This document shows positions 41,975 through 53,835 of a stretch of DNA of 64,000 nucleotides, piece by piece; the first letter of the stretch is position 1; each line of letters begins with the position of its first letter. The stretch covers positions 721,551 to 785,550 of the forward strand of contig NZ_BBQZ01000001.1 in NCBI RefSeq assembly GCF_000974805.1, written 5' to 3'. This DNA is from Demequina salsinemoris (GTDB lineage: Bacteria > Actinomycetota > Actinomycetes > Actinomycetales > Demequinaceae). Position numbers and translations under genes: made by a program. A model generated the notes under the pieces. The model saw only the letters and a list, made by a program, of their open reading frames with translations, did no database searches and was not told the DNA's origin.

Positions 41975-42813
41975 GCGGTGCACTCCGTCCTACGGTCGTC
42001 GCCAGGGTCGGCGCCCATGAGATCGGCGAGCACGCGGGCGGCGAGCACGCCCGTGACGTGGCGGCGCCAGTCCTCTGTGCCGAGCGCGTCGGTGTAGAAG
42101 TCGCCCTCGGAGCGCACCGACTCGACGAGGCGAGCCTCGCTCGGCGGCACCGGGAACGAGTACACGCACGGGGTGAGCGTCGCGGCGGTGACGACGATCG
42201 TGACCGCGTCGTCCTCGTCGCGGCGGCCGGTGACGACGGCGCCCGAGCGGCCGAGCTCCGCGAGGGCGATCTTGCGCAGCGCGGTCCGTCCTCGGAGCGC
42301 CGCCGCGGGGATGTCGATCGCACGGACGACGTCGCCAGCGCGCAGCGTGTTCGTGCCGTTGCCGGTGGGGAGGGAGGCGACGGGCTCCCGTCGGACGGAG
42401 CCGTCGGCGGCCCAGATCTCGGCGACGCCGTCGAGCGTCGCGCACGCGGCGAGCATCGCGGCCGCCGCGAACGACCTGCACACGTTGCCGACCACGGTCG
42501 CCTCGTTCCAGATCTTGAAGCTCGCGAGCAGCGCGTTCGCCGCCTCGTCGAAGAGCGGCTGCGCTCGCCAGCCGGGCACAGGGGGCTCCTCGAGGAGCCG
42601 GGCGATCGTGCAGGTCGCGCCGATGCGCAGCCCGGCGTCGGTGACCTCGATCGGCTCCCACGGCATCGTCATGAGGTCGACCAGCCCGGTGACGTCGCGG
42701 TTCGGCTCGGAGAACACCCAGGTACCACCCGCGACGAGGGTCTCACCGGGGGCGAGCGCGAGGTCGGCGCGAGTGGTCGCCCTGCGGTAGCCGGTGACGG
42801 CCGTGAGGTCCAT
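41971..42813 (-). CDS. Xanthine dehydrogenase FAD-binding subunit
   Basis: 280 aa. FAD-binding domain in molybdopterin dehydrogenases: ETLVAGGTWVFSEPNRD (AGGTxL type phosphate loop) and WNEATVVGNVCRSFAAAAML (TVGGNLxxxxPAADxxP type). The C-terminal CO_dh_flav_C-like part ends RHVTGVLAARVLADLMGA. It passes electrons from the FeS centres to NAD+. First gene of the minus-strand XDH operon: its stop overlaps the fused subunit's ATG. ATG 42813 follows GAGGGG. A 313-nt non-coding region lies upstream. Confidence 0.87.
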   Translation of the reverse strand: MDLTAVTGYRRATTRADLALAPGETLVAGGTWVFSEPNRDVTGLVDLMTMPWEPIEVTDAGLRIGATCTIARLLEEPPVPGWRAQPLFDEAANALLASFKIWNEATVVGNVCRSFAAAAMLAACATLDGVAEIWAADGSVRREPVASLPTGNGTNTLRAGDVVRAIDIPAAALRGRTALRKIALAELGRSGAVVTGRRDEDDAVTIVVTAATLTPCVYSFPVPPSEARLVESVRSEGDFYTDALGTEDWRRHVTGVLAARVLADLMGADPGDDRRTECTA

Positions 42814-43126
42814 CGCATCCCCTCTCGTGGCGGGTCGGGCTCGGTGCCTGACGTCGCGTCCTGGCGAGACGCCCTCGCATGTTCACCAGATGAACAGCCA
42901 GTGAAGCACGGCCCGATGTCACGATTGTGTCTCGGCGGCCGGATTTAACAGTCTCGAAACAGAAAAGGTCGTGTTGATGAAATCTAAAGTCCCTAGTTTG
43001 GCCGTGTGCCGCAACCGTGATGTGCCCACGGACGCGTAGAGGGGTCACGAGCTTCGCCTACACTCGCTCGCGGCACGCGCCGTATTCGTGATTACGAGGC
43101 GCGATACACACAGGGAGAGAGAACAC
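42814..43126. promoter_or_regulatory. 313-nt divergent control region, XDH operon / ABC importer
   Basis: No gene. Contains the palindrome TGTTCA-CCAGA-TGAACA at 42880-42896 (perfect 6-bp arms), an AT-rich stretch from about 42954 to 43000, and a TACACT hexamer around 43059-43064 as a possible -10 for the importer. These are candidate sites for the XRE-cupin or another purine-responsive regulator. No riboswitch structure recognised. Confidence 0.5.
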
Positions 43127-44224
43127 ATGTCCTTCAGCTTCAAGCGCACCGCGTCCGTCGCCACGGTCGCCGTCGCAGCGCTCACGCTCGCGGCCTGCTC
43201 GTCGTCGGGTGACGCCGAGTCGTCGTCGTCCGCCTCGGGCGACGCCACCGCCGAGGCCACCGAGGAGGCCATGGAGGCCGCCGACTACGGTGACATCTCG
43301 GTCCAGCTGTCCTGGATCAAGAACGAGGAGTTCTCCGGCGAGTTCTTCGCGGACTCCAACGGCTACTACACCGAGGCCGGCTTCTCGTCGGTCGAGCTCG
43401 TCCCCGGGCCGTCCACCGGCGCCGCCGAGCTGCTGTCCGGCACTGCCAACTTCGCGCTCTCCGACGCGGTCTCGATCGGTTCGGCCGTCGCGAGCGAGGG
43501 CGCTCCGCTGAAGATCGTCGGCGCGACCTACCAGAAGAACCCGTTCACCATCCTGTCGCTCGCCGACGGCGCGGACATCCAGACGCCCGAGGACATGGTC
43601 GGCAAGAAGATCGGCGTCCAGGACTCCAACACCGCGCTGTTCGAGGCGCTGCTCGCCGCCAACGGCCTGACCACCGACGACGTCACCGTCGTCCCGGTCC
43701 AGTACGACCCCGCCGTGCTCGTCAACGGTGAGGTCGACGGCTTCGTCGCCTACCTGACCAACGAGTCGCTCGTGGTCCAGGCCGAGGGCATCGACGTCAC
43801 CAACCTCCCGTTCGCCGACAACGGCCTGCCGTTCGTCGCCGAGACCATCACCGTGACGCAGGACCTCATCGACTCCGACCCGGAGATGATCAAGGCCTTC
43901 CTCGTCGCCGAGATCAAGGGCTGGTCCGACGCGGTGAACGACCCCGAGGAGGGCTCGCGCCTCGCCGTCGAGGAGTACGGCTCCGACCTGGGCCTCGACG
44001 CCACGGTGTCCGCCGAGGGTGCCGTCGTCCAGGCTGAGGACCTCGTGGTCTCCGACGAGACCGTCGCGAACGGCCTGTTCACCATCTCGGACGAGCTCCA
44101 GACGGAGACCCTCGCCTCGCTCGCCGGCGCGGGCATCGACATCTCCGCCGAGGACCTGTTCGACATGAGCCTGCTCGACGAGGTCTACGCGGAGAACCCC
44201 GACCTCGTGGCCTACGCGGGCTGA
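43127..44224 (+). CDS. ABC importer substrate-binding lipoprotein (NMT1/SsuA-like)
   Basis: 365 aa lipoprotein: basic start [11 protein letters not shown], hydrophobic stretch, lipobox LTLAAC with the lipidated Cys at residue 24, then a Ser/Ala/Glu-rich linker. The mature part is an NMT1/THI5-type type-2 binding protein: [19 protein letters not shown] (the Q/LxW near the N-terminus), [29 protein letters not shown] and [13 protein letters not shown]. Relatives bind thiamine pyrimidines, sulfonates, nitrate or purine-like heterocycles. Divergent from the XDH operon; sits with an 8-oxoguanine deaminase 3 kb downstream, so a purine or pyrimidine ligand is likely (inference). ATG with GGGAGAGAG. 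Confidence 0.82.
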   Translation: MSFSFKRTASVATVAVAALTLAACSSSGDAESSSSASGDATAEATEEAMEAADYGDISVQLSWIKNEEFSGEFFADSNGYYTEAGFSSVELVPGPSTGAAELLSGTANFALSDAVSIGSAVASEGAPLKIVGATYQKNPFTILSLADGADIQTPEDMVGKKIGVQDSNTALFEALLAANGLTTDDVTVVPVQYDPAVLVNGEVDGFVAYLTNESLVVQAEGIDVTNLPFADNGLPFVAETITVTQDLIDSDPEMIKAFLVAEIKGWSDAVNDPEEGSRLAVEEYGSDLGLDATVSAEGAVVQAEDLVVSDETVANGLFTISDELQTETLASLAGAGIDISAEDLFDMSLLDEVYAENPDLVAYAG

Positions 44225-44243
44225 TACTGCAAGGATCGATCAC

Positions 44244-45071
44244 GTGACCGACGACGTGACCACGACCGGTGCCCGGGGCGAGACCGCCCCGGGCACCGGC
44301 CTGCAGATATCCGATCTCACCAAGGTCTTCCACTCGCGTGGCAAGACCGTCACCGCGCTCCAGGACGCGACCCTTCACACAGAGCAGGGCTCGTTCCTGG
44401 CGCTGCTGGGGCCCTCCGGGTGCGGCAAGTCCACCATCCTGCGCATCCTCGCGGGACTCGAGCAGCCCACGAGCGGCTCCACGCGGGTCGACGGGCGCAC
44501 GCCCGCGGACCTGCGCGCCTACAACGAGCTGGGCATCGCGTTCCAGGACTCCGCGCTGCTGCCGTGGCGCTCGGTCTACGCGAACATCAAGCTCCCCTTC
44601 GAGGTCTCCGGCAAGCCAGTCGACCACGACTACATCGCCGAGCTCATCGAGCTCGTCGGTCTCAAGGGATTCGAGAAGGCGAAGCCCGCGCAGCTCTCGG
44701 GAGGCATGCGCCAGCGCGTGTCGATCGCGCGTGCTCTCGTGCTCAAGCCCTCGGTGCTGCTTCTCGACGAGCCGTTCGGCGCGCTCGACGACATGACCCG
44801 TCAGCGACTCAACGTCGAGCTCATGCGGATCCTCGCCGCGAAGCCCGCGACGACGCTGCTCGTCACGCACGGCATCTCGGAGGCGATCTTCCTCGCCGAC
44901 CAGGTCGCGGTCATGAGCCCGCGCCCTGGCCGCATCAAGGAGGTCATGGAGATCGATCTTCCTCGGCCCCGCACCCCCGAGATCCAGCGCAGCCCCGAGT
45001 TCCACGCCTACGTCGACCGGGCCTCCGAGCTCCTGTTCGGTGCCGGCGGCGTCGCTCTGGAGGACGACTGA
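44244..45071 (+). CDS. ABC importer ATPase (SsuB/TauB-like)
   Basis: 275 aa. Walker [16 protein letters not shown]-loop [11 protein letters not shown], signature [15 protein letters not shown], Walker [15 protein letters not shown]-loop [12 protein letters not shown]. The Q-loop and D-loop follow the nitrate/sulfonate/taurine/HMP class. GTG 44244 with AAGGATCGATC. Followed by permease 1 with the TGATG junction (stop/start overlap). Confidence 0.9.
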   Translation: MTDDVTTTGARGETAPGTGLQISDLTKVFHSRGKTVTALQDATLHTEQGSFLALLGPSGCGKSTILRILAGLEQPTSGSTRVDGRTPADLRAYNELGIAFQDSALLPWRSVYANIKLPFEVSGKPVDHDYIAELIELVGLKGFEKAKPAQLSGGMRQRVSIARALVLKPSVLLLDEPFGALDDMTRQRLNVELMRILAAKPATTLLVTHGISEAIFLADQVAVMSPRPGRIKEVMEIDLPRPRTPEIQRSPEFHAYVDRASELLFGAGGVALEDD

Positions 45072-45862
45072 TGGAGGAGCGTCGGGTCCCGGCCTGGGCC
45101 ACCGCATCGTTCAGCGCGGTGGTCCTCGTGGGCCTGTGGTGGTTCTTCGCGCTCACCGTCGTCGGACCGGGAGGCACCCAGGCCATCCCGACCCCGTGGC
45201 AGGTGATCCAGGGCTACGCGGAGGACGGCTTCGCCTTCTACTGGACGCACTTCTCGGTCACGCTCGCCGAGGCCGCGAGGGGCTACCTGTGGGGCAACGG
45301 GATCGCGCTCGCGCTCGCCGGCCTCGTCATGGTGATCCCCCGGCTCGAGGCCGTCGTGTCCCAGATCGCGGTCATCACGTACTGCGTCCCGATCGTCGCG
45401 ATCGGGCCGCTCGCTGTGATCATCTTCGAGGTCCCGTCCAAGGGAGAGCCCTCGGGCACCGCGACCTTCATGGCGGGGCTCAGCGTCTTCTTCACGACCG
45501 TCGTCGGCTCCCTCCTGGGGCTGCACGCGGCGGACAAGGCGAGCCTCGACCTCGTCTCCGTGTACGGCGGAGGCACCTGGACCCAGCTGCGCAAGGTCCG
45601 CTTCATCGCGGCGCTTCCCGCCGTCCTCACCGCTCTCCAGATCGCGGTCCCCGCGGCCTTCCTCGGAGCCGTGCTCGGTGAGTACTTCGGCAAGGTCGAG
45701 ACGGGCATCGGCGTCGCGATGGTCGTCGCGCAGCAGGCCCTCAACTCGCCTCGCGTGTGGGGCCTCGCGCTGGCCTCGGGAGCCGTCGCGCTGCTCCTGT
45801 ACCTGGGCGTCGGACTGCTGACACGACTCGCGACGCCGTGGTCGAAGGGGGCCGCAGCATGA
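45071..45862 (+). CDS. ABC importer permease 1
   Basis: 263 aa, six predicted membrane helices. BPD_transp_1 domain with the EAA-like loop DLVSVYGGGTWTQLRKVRF contacting the ATPase. One helix-loop region has TAVGxxxGxx-like ATFMAGLSVFFTTVVGSLLG. ATG shares its A with the ATPase stop (TGATG). Its stop overlaps the second permease by 4 nt. Two separate permease genes suggest a heterodimeric channel. Confidence 0.87.
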   Translation: MEERRVPAWATASFSAVVLVGLWWFFALTVVGPGGTQAIPTPWQVIQGYAEDGFAFYWTHFSVTLAEAARGYLWGNGIALALAGLVMVIPRLEAVVSQIAVITYCVPIVAIGPLAVIIFEVPSKGEPSGTATFMAGLSVFFTTVVGSLLGLHAADKASLDLVSVYGGGTWTQLRKVRFIAALPAVLTALQIAVPAAFLGAVLGEYFGKVETGIGVAMVVAQQALNSPRVWGLALASGAVALLLYLGVGLLTRLATPWSKGAAA

Positions 45863-46722
45863 CCGCCACCGCCACCGCGCCTTCCGGCAGCGACCTCGCG
45901 GCCTCGGTCCAGCGCCAGGCGCGCAGGGCCACCTTCAAGGCGCTCGGCACGTCCCTGCTGACCTTCCTCCTGACCCTGGTGGGCGTGGCAATCCTGTGGC
46001 AGGTCGTGCTGTGGGTGTCGGACCTGTCGCCGTACGTGGCGAAGGGGCCCGCGGACGTCTGGAACTTCTTCTTCGTCGAGGAGGACGCGGCCGCGAACCG
46101 TGCCGAGATCGCCGGCAACCTCGCCGTCACGCTCGGCGACGCCGTCGTCGGCTTCGTCGCAGGTCTGCTCATCGCCCTGCTCGGCGCGATCGGGTTCCGA
46201 CTCTCCAAGGGCTTCGAGCACGCGATGATGCCGATCGCGCTGCTGCTGCGCTCCGTCCCCCTGGTCGCGTTCGCGCCGATCATCATCATGATCTTCGGCC
46301 GCGAGTTCCTCACGGTCGCGGTGATGGGCGGCATCGTCGTGCTGTTCCCGGCGCTCGTGAACATCGCGTTCGGGCTCCAGCAGGCCTCGCAGCAGACGCT
46401 CGAGGTGGTGCAGGTCTACGGTGGCGGGCCGCTCAAGCAGCTCACCACGGTGGCGCTTCCCTCGTCGTTGCCGGCGTTCTTCGCGGCCGTGCGCGTCTCG
46501 GTCCCCGGTGCGATCACCGGTGCGCTGCTCGCCGAGTGGCTCGCCACCGGCACGGGCATCGGCGGCGTGATCAACGGCTACTCGACGTCGGCGAAGTTCG
46601 ACGAGCTGTGGGCCTCGGTCGTCGTCGTGACGCTCGTGTCGCTCGTGCTCTACAACCTGGTCGCGATCCTCGAGAACACCGTGCTGACCCGCATGGGCAT
46701 GCACCCCACCAAACGTCTGTGA
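45859..46722 (+). CDS. ABC importer permease 2
   Basis: 287 aa, six predicted membrane helices; EAA-like loop VVQVYGGGPLKQLTTVALP. ATG 45859 overlaps the permease 1 stop (ATGA); the in-frame start at 45757 lies inside the neighbour. The paired permease subunits share the YGGG motif in the same position, indicating an old gene duplication. Confidence 0.87.
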   Translation: MTATATAPSGSDLAASVQRQARRATFKALGTSLLTFLLTLVGVAILWQVVLWVSDLSPYVAKGPADVWNFFFVEEDAAANRAEIAGNLAVTLGDAVVGFVAGLLIALLGAIGFRLSKGFEHAMMPIALLLRSVPLVAFAPIIIMIFGREFLTVAVMGGIVVLFPALVNIAFGLQQASQQTLEVVQVYGGGPLKQLTTVALPSSLPAFFAAVRVSVPGAITGALLAEWLATGTGIGGVINGYSTSAKFDELWASVVVVTLVSLVLYNLVAILENTVLTRMGMHPTKRL

Positions 46723-46730
46723 GGCAGGTC

Positions 46731-47315
46731 GTGTCCCCCGACCAGGACGCCGCAGGAGCCGAGCAGCGGCTAGGCGCACGCGTGCGCGAGCTGCGGCGCG
46801 AGCGCGGTCTCACGCTCGTGCAGCTCGCTGAGGCGACGGGCCTCTCCCACCCCTTCCTGAGCCAGGTGGAGCGAGGCCTCGCGAACTTCTCGCTGCCGTC
46901 CCTCAGGAGGATCGCCGTCGCGCTCGAGACCAGTCCGGTGGAGCTCATGGCGGCGGCCGAGGCGTCGGATGGAGCGGAGGCGCCGCCGCGCGTCGAGGTG
47001 CGGCTGGCCTCGGACGGGGACGATGTGGTGTCGGACTTCGCGCAGGACCGAGCCGTCGCGCTCGCGCGCGGTGCCCGCCCGTTCCTGCCCATGTCGATCG
47101 AATGCGTCCGTACCGTTCCCGGTGAGGTCTTCACGCACGCGGAGGACGAGTGGGTGATCGTCCTCTCCGGCGAGCTCCACCTCGAGCTCGACGGCGAGGA
47201 GCAGGTGCTCGGCGTCGGCGACAGCGCGTACTACGCCGGGGGAGTGGCGCACCGATGGTGGGTCGGCGCTGGGACCGCGCGGCTCGTCACCGTCAAGCAG
47301 CAGGCTTCCCGCTGA
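46731..47315 (+). CDS. XRE-cupin transcriptional regulator
   Basis: 194 aa. N-terminal HTH: LGARVRELRRERGLTLVQLA, then EATGLSHPFLSQVERGLANF. C-terminal cupin from about residue 120: PGEVFTHAEDEWVIVLSGEL, then GDSAYYAGGVAHRWW. Such two-domain regulators sense small metabolites and control nitrogen or purine utilisation. GTG 46731 with GAGG is chosen; GTG 46719 overlaps the permease stop and is an alternative. Last gene of the importer operon, so a feedback regulator of it is likely. Confidence 0.87.
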   Translation: MSPDQDAAGAEQRLGARVRELRRERGLTLVQLAEATGLSHPFLSQVERGLANFSLPSLRRIAVALETSPVELMAAAEASDGAEAPPRVEVRLASDGDDVVSDFAQDRAVALARGARPFLPMSIECVRTVPGEVFTHAEDEWVIVLSGELHLELDGEEQVLGVGDSAYYAGGVAHRWWVGAGTARLVTVKQQASR

Positions 47316-47398
47316 GGCGGCCCGCCATCAGAATTGGCTACCTGCGAGCGGGTTGACGGGGCGGAGAGTCAGGATCGGCGCCCTGGAACGTCGAGGGG

Positions 47399-48760
47399 TC
47401 AGCGGTTCGTGAGGTCAGCGACGGCCTCGCGCACGCGGGCCGCGATCGAGGCCTCGTCGGTGCGCGTCAGACGCCCGTCGGTGACGACCTCGCGACCCTG
47501 GACCAGCATCGTCCTGACCGTGGGGAGCGAGCCCAGCGTCAGCGCCGCGACGGGATCCGCGATCCCCGCGTGCTCGACAGCGCCGAGCTCCCACACGACG
47601 ACATCCGCGAGCTTGCCCGCCTCGAGGGAGCCGATCTCCCGCTCGCGCCCGAGCACCCTCGCGCCGCCCATGGTCGCCATCCGGAGAGCGTCCCTCCCCG
47701 GCATCGCGGTCGCACCGTCGCGCAGCCGTGCGACGAGGGCGGCCTGACGTATCTCGGAACCGAGCGTGCCGTCCTCGTTGGACGCTGCGCCGTCCACGCC
47801 GAGCCCCACAGGGACCCCCGCGTCGAGCATCGACCTCACCGGCGCGATGCCCGCGGCGAGGCGCGCGTTCGACGACGGGCAGTGCGCGACGCCTGTCCCC
47901 GTCGCCGCGAACTTGGCGATGTCCGCGTCGTCGAGGTGGACGCAGTGCGCCATCCACACGTCGGGGCCGAGCCAGCCGACGGACTCGAGGTAGTCGGTGG
48001 GGCCCATGCCGAAACGCTCGCGGCAGAACGCGTCCTCCTCGACCGTCTCCGAGCCGTGCGTGTGGAGGCGGACGTCGAGCTGACGGGCGAGCGGCGCGGA
48101 CTCGCGCAGGAGGTCAGTCGTGACCGAGAACGGGGAGCAGGGCGCGATCGCGATGCGCAGCATCGACTCCGGCGCGCGGTCGTGAAGGTGCAGGACCGCA
48201 TCCTCGGAGGCCCTCAGGGCCTCGTCCGTGGTCTCGACGGCGAAGTCGGGCGGCAGGCCGCCATCGGACTCGCCGAGGTCCATCGAGCCGCGCGTGAGGT
48301 GCAGGCGCAGGCCGATCTCGCTGGCCTCGTACGCGATCGAGCCGAGGATGTCGCCCGAGCCGCGCGGGAAGATGTAGTGATGGTCGCCGACTGTCGTGCA
48401 GCCGGAGCGTGCGAGGGCCCCCATCGCGCCCGCCGCGCCCGCGCCGACGGTGTCCGCCGTGATGCGGGCCCACGTGGGGTACAGCGCCACGAGCCAGTCG
48501 AAGAGGATCGAGTTCTGCGCCCAGCCGCGTGTGAGCCACTGATAGAGGTGGTGGTGCGTGTTGACCAGGCCGGGCGTGACGAGCGCCCCGCGCGCGTCGT
48601 ACCGCTGCGCCGCGGCGTCGCGCAGCTGGGACGGTGCGGCGCCCGACCCGACCTCGACGATGCGGTGGTCGCGGATCGCGACGTACCCCTTCGGGTGCTC
48701 GGTCCCATCGGGGTCGACTGTGACGACGTGCCCGCCCTCGATCAGCGTCAGTCCGGCCAT
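47399..48760 (-). CDS. 8-oxoguanine deaminase-like amidohydrolase
   Basis: 453 aa. H69-H71 in PGLVNTHHHLYQWLTRGWAQ, then HTHGSETVEED, MAHCVHLDD and LGVDGAASNEDG (Zn ligands). The NTHHHxYQxLTR motif with a tryptophan-rich following loop marks the 8-oxoguanine deaminase / hydroxyatrazine ethylaminohydrolase group (PF01979); 8-oxoguanine to urate (8-oxoxanthine tautomer) is the usual reaction. This would feed the ureide genes independent of XDH. ATG with GGGAGGGAGG. Convergent with the importer operon; divergent from ligA. GCATCGTCC at 47506. Confidence 0.8.
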   Translation of the reverse strand: MAGLTLIEGGHVVTVDPDGTEHPKGYVAIRDHRIVEVGSGAAPSQLRDAAAQRYDARGALVTPGLVNTHHHLYQWLTRGWAQNSILFDWLVALYPTWARITADTVGAGAAGAMGALARSGCTTVGDHHYIFPRGSGDILGSIAYEASEIGLRLHLTRGSMDLGESDGGLPPDFAVETTDEALRASEDAVLHLHDRAPESMLRIAIAPCSPFSVTTDLLRESAPLARQLDVRLHTHGSETVEEDAFCRERFGMGPTDYLESVGWLGPDVWMAHCVHLDDADIAKFAATGTGVAHCPSSNARLAAGIAPVRSMLDAGVPVGLGVDGAASNEDGTLGSEIRQAALVARLRDGATAMPGRDALRMATMGGARVLGREREIGSLEAGKLADVVVWELGAVEHAGIADPVAALTLGSLPTVRTMLVQGREVVTDGRLTRTDEASIAARVREAVADLTNR

Positions 48761-48762
48761 GA

Positions 48763-51165
<2,403 letters not shown>

Positions 51166-51266
51166 ATTGCTTGCCGGACACGACGTGGTTGCTCCTTGAA
51201 GGGGCGCGCGCGGGTCTAGGGTGACTGGAAACGCAGGAGTTTCGCGGGCACGTCAGGAGGGTGACG

Positions 51267-52082
51267 ATGAACGGCGTGGACCGAGCCTCGCACCGGCGGT
51301 ATGTCGCCGGTCCGATCCGGTGGTGGCTGCTGCTGCTAGGAATCGTGCTCACCCTGACGCTCGTGACCTGGGGGTTCGTGGCCTCGGTGGCGGCTTCCGC
51401 GGAGGACCAGGCAGAGTCGGCGCTCGCTCAGGCCGGCCTCGACAACGTCATCGTGGACGGCGTGCGGTATCGCGAGATCGACCTCAGGGGGCCCGCCTCC
51501 GACGAGGAGGCCGCGCTGGACGCCGTGTCGGGCCTCGCGCTCATCACGGCGCTGACCTACACCTCCGACGATTCGCTCGACTCCAGCCCCTCCCCTGAGC
51601 CGACGCCGACCGTGACCGAACCGACAGACGAGCCGTCCGAGTCCACGGAGCCCTCGGTGAGCGCGTCCGCGACGCCCACCCCGACCGCGTCGGCGAGCGC
51701 GACCCCGGAGGAGACCGTCAGCACGCCGCTTCCCGAGTTCGAGCCCGTGCTGTTCGAAGCCTTCTCCTCCGACCTGACCGCAGCCACGAAGAAGTCGCTC
51801 GACTCGGTGGCGGACAGCATCATCGATGCCATGGAGACGCACGCCGCGATCGTGGTGCAGCTCGACGCATACAGCGACTCGTACGGGACCGACGAGGAGA
51901 ATCAGCAGCTCACCGAGGACCGCGCCGACAACGTGGCCGACTACCTCACGCGCGCGGGGGTACCGCCGGACATCATCGAGACCGCGGCGCACGGCGAGGA
52001 GTCGCCGGTCGTCTCCAATGCCACAGAGGCGGGGCGCGCCCAGAATCGACGCGTCGAGATCACGATCACGGAAGAGGGATGA
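51267..52082 (+). CDS. OmpA-domain envelope protein with proline/serine linker
   Basis: 271 aa. Short N-terminal tail, one membrane helix (WWLLLLGIVLTLTLVTWGF), a periplasm-like domain, then a Pro/Ser/Thr-rich linker (about 110-165), and an OmpA C-terminal peptidoglycan-binding domain with VQLDAYSDSYGTDEENQQLT and AAHGEESPV (D and R motif region NRRVEI). Similar to ArfA-type OmpA proteins of actinobacteria. ATG 51267 is 6 nt after AGGAGG; GTG 51261 abuts it. It overlaps the next gene by ATGA, giving a two-gene unit. Confidence 0.8.
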   Translation: MNGVDRASHRRYVAGPIRWWLLLLGIVLTLTLVTWGFVASVAASAEDQAESALAQAGLDNVIVDGVRYREIDLRGPASDEEAALDAVSGLALITALTYTSDDSLDSSPSPEPTPTVTEPTDEPSESTEPSVSASATPTPTASASATPEETVSTPLPEFEPVLFEAFSSDLTAATKKSLDSVADSIIDAMETHAAIVVQLDAYSDSYGTDEENQQLTEDRADNVADYLTRAGVPPDIIETAAHGEESPVVSNATEAGRAQNRRVEITITEEG

Positions 52083-52801
52083 CGATCATGGGTGCTGTGA
52101 TGAGTGAGGCCTGGCTCTGGCTCGTGGTCGCCTTCATCCTTGGCGTCGTCGTGGGCTACTACCTGCGCCGCTACACGATCGGGGGGAGCATCGTCTCCGC
52201 GAAGGATCCTGTGCCGACGGAGACGGAGGACGCACCCGAGCCCGAGGACGAAGGCGAGTCCGCCGACGTCGACCAGGAGTCGGCCCCGGCCGCGGTCGTC
52301 GAGCCGGAGCCGGAGCCGGCGACGCGGCCCGAGACCGAGCCCGAGCCCGAGCCCGAGGCGCCCTCGTCGTCTGCGCGGGCCTCGGGTCGCAATCCGGAGG
52401 AGATCGACGTGGACACCCTCGGGGCTGCCGTGTCGACCTTCGCCTCGCTCTCCCAGTCGGGCGGCGCCGCCTCGACCTCCGCGGCCGAGAACGGCACGGA
52501 GGACGCGGTGGACCCGGAGCCCACTGCCGAGGATGACCCCGCGGCGGGCGCGGAGTCCGAGATGCACGCCTCACCTGCGCACGCCTCGCGGAGGCGGCGC
52601 GGCCGGCGGCAGGCGCAGGTCGACGGCCCCTACGGCGGCGCGTACGGCGAGACCGACACCGGCAGCGTGTTCGTGCCCGAGGAGGAGGCGCTGCGGGTGC
52701 CCCTCGGACGCCGCGACGCGGAGGCGGCCCGGTCCGCTCAGTCCGGGGACGACAAGCTCGTTGACACCGAGGCGGACGACAAGCCTGCCGCCAGTTCCTA
52801 G
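52079..52801 (+). CDS. Membrane-anchored acidic protein, ArfC-like arrangement
   Basis: 240 aa. One N-terminal membrane helix (WLWLVVAFILGVVVGYYL) followed by a long acidic Pro/Glu/Ala region and a C-terminal basic patch RRRRGRRQ, then YGGAYGETDTGSVFVPEEEA, which faintly resembles the tail of ArfC/sunset-domain proteins. Disordered by composition. Overlaps the OmpA-domain gene by 4 nt; ATG 52088 and 52100 are alternative starts. May help assemble or cap the OmpA-like protein, by analogy with the mycobacterial arfABC unit (inference). Confidence 0.6.
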   Translation: MTIMGAVMSEAWLWLVVAFILGVVVGYYLRRYTIGGSIVSAKDPVPTETEDAPEPEDEGESADVDQESAPAAVVEPEPEPATRPETEPEPEPEAPSSSARASGRNPEEIDVDTLGAAVSTFASLSQSGGAASTSAAENGTEDAVDPEPTAEDDPAAGAESEMHASPAHASRRRRGRRQAQVDGPYGGAYGETDTGSVFVPEEEALRVPLGRRDAEAARSAQSGDDKLVDTEADDKPAASS

Positions 52802-52891
52802 CGCGCATGACCGGGACGTCGGGCCGACGGTTCCGTACACTGACGGCAGGCGATGGAGCCTGAGCCTCGAACCCCGGAAGGAGGCGACCGC

Positions 52892-53470
52892 ATGACGTAC
52901 TTCGTGCGCGCAGTCGCACCAGACGAGACCTCCCGACTCGCCGAGATCGGCGCCCTCACCGCGCTGGCGTACCTCTCCGATGGGCTCGTCGACCAGTCGC
53001 ATCCGTACGTGCCGCAGCTGCGCGACGCCCACACGCGCGCCGCTGACGCGATCCTCCTGATGCTCGCCGACGGAGAGCACGGCGAGGGCGCCGCGGTCGG
53101 CACGGTGACGCTCGTCCCGCCGGGAAGCCGCTTCACCGAGCTCGCCACGGACGGCGAGTACGAGCTGCGGATGCTCGCCGTCTCGCCGCTCGAACGCGGC
53201 CGCGGGATCGGTCGAGCGCTCACCCGCTATGCGCTCGACGAGGCGGTCTCCCTGGGAGCCGCCCGCATCGTCCTGTCCACCCTCGAGACGATGCATGCGG
53301 CGCATCGTCTGTACGAGGCGATGGGCTTCCAGCGTCGGCCCGACCTGGACTGGCTCGTCGACCATGAGAAGGCCGAGAGGATGTCCCCGGAGGAGGCGCA
53401 ACGGCGCGCGGACGATGCGTCGGCGGAGCCGCCCGGCGCCCGGCTCCTGGGGTACTCGTGGGAGCCGTGA
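52892..53470 (+). CDS. GNAT family N-acetyltransferase
   Basis: 192 aa. Motif A LAVSPLERGRGIGRALTRYA (acetyl-CoA pyrophosphate loop R/Q-x-x-G-x-G), preceded by strand YELRML; C-terminal LYEAMGFQRRPDLDW is motif B. Substrate unknown. ATG 52892 with GGAAGGAGG; an earlier ATG at 52853 lacks a ribosome site. Lies between the ompA-like pair and gatC. Motif copies at 53265 and 53410. Confidence 0.87.
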   Translation: MTYFVRAVAPDETSRLAEIGALTALAYLSDGLVDQSHPYVPQLRDAHTRAADAILLMLADGEHGEGAAVGTVTLVPPGSRFTELATDGEYELRMLAVSPLERGRGIGRALTRYALDEAVSLGAARIVLSTLETMHAAHRLYEAMGFQRRPDLDWLVDHEKAERMSPEEAQRRADDASAEPPGARLLGYSWEP

Positions 53471-53523
53471 CGTCGCGCGAGCGGGGCTGACCGCTCGGCC
53501 CCGGCGATGTCCGTGCGCGCCAC

Positions 53524-53529
53524 TAGACT
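53524..53529 (+). promoter_or_regulatory. -10 hexamer TAGACT, leaderless gatC start
   Basis: TAGACT, 6 nt, ATG (53536); no Shine-Dalgarno sequence. Confidence 0.6.
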
Positions 53530-53535
53530 GGCCGC

Positions 53536-53835
53536 ATGTCATCCCTCGAACGCTCTGACGTGGCGCGGCTGGCCGCGCTCGCGCGCATCGACATGACGGA
53601 CGACGATCTGGACCGCCTGTCGGGCCAGCTGTCCGCCATCGTCGATGCCGTGGCCAAGGTCGCCGAGGTCGCAGGCACGGACGTGCCCGCCACCTCCCAC
53701 CCCATCCCGATGTCGAACGTCCACCGACCCGACGAGGTCAGGCCGTCGCTGCCGCAGGAGCGCGCGCTCGCCGCCGCCCCCGAGGCCGACGAGGGCCGCT
53801 TCCGCGTCCCGCAGATCCTGGGGGAGGAAGCATGA
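53536..53835 (+). CDS. gatC: Asp-tRNA(Asn)/Glu-tRNA(Gln) amidotransferase subunit C
   Basis: 99 aa. [20 protein letters not shown] and the helical [20 protein letters not shown] with a following [18 protein letters not shown] are typical. GatC stabilises GatA. Leaderless start; its stop overlaps gatA (ATGA). Confidence 0.95.
   Translation: MSSLERSDVARLAALARIDMTDDDLDRLSGQLSAIVDAVAKVAEVAGTDVPATSHPIPMSNVHRPDEVRPSLPQERALAAAPEADEGRFRVPQILGEEA

Noticed and set aside
42814..43126. Riboswitch ahead of the importer
   Set aside because: No recognisable purine, guanidine or TPP aptamer core; only a palindrome and an AT-rich patch are visible.
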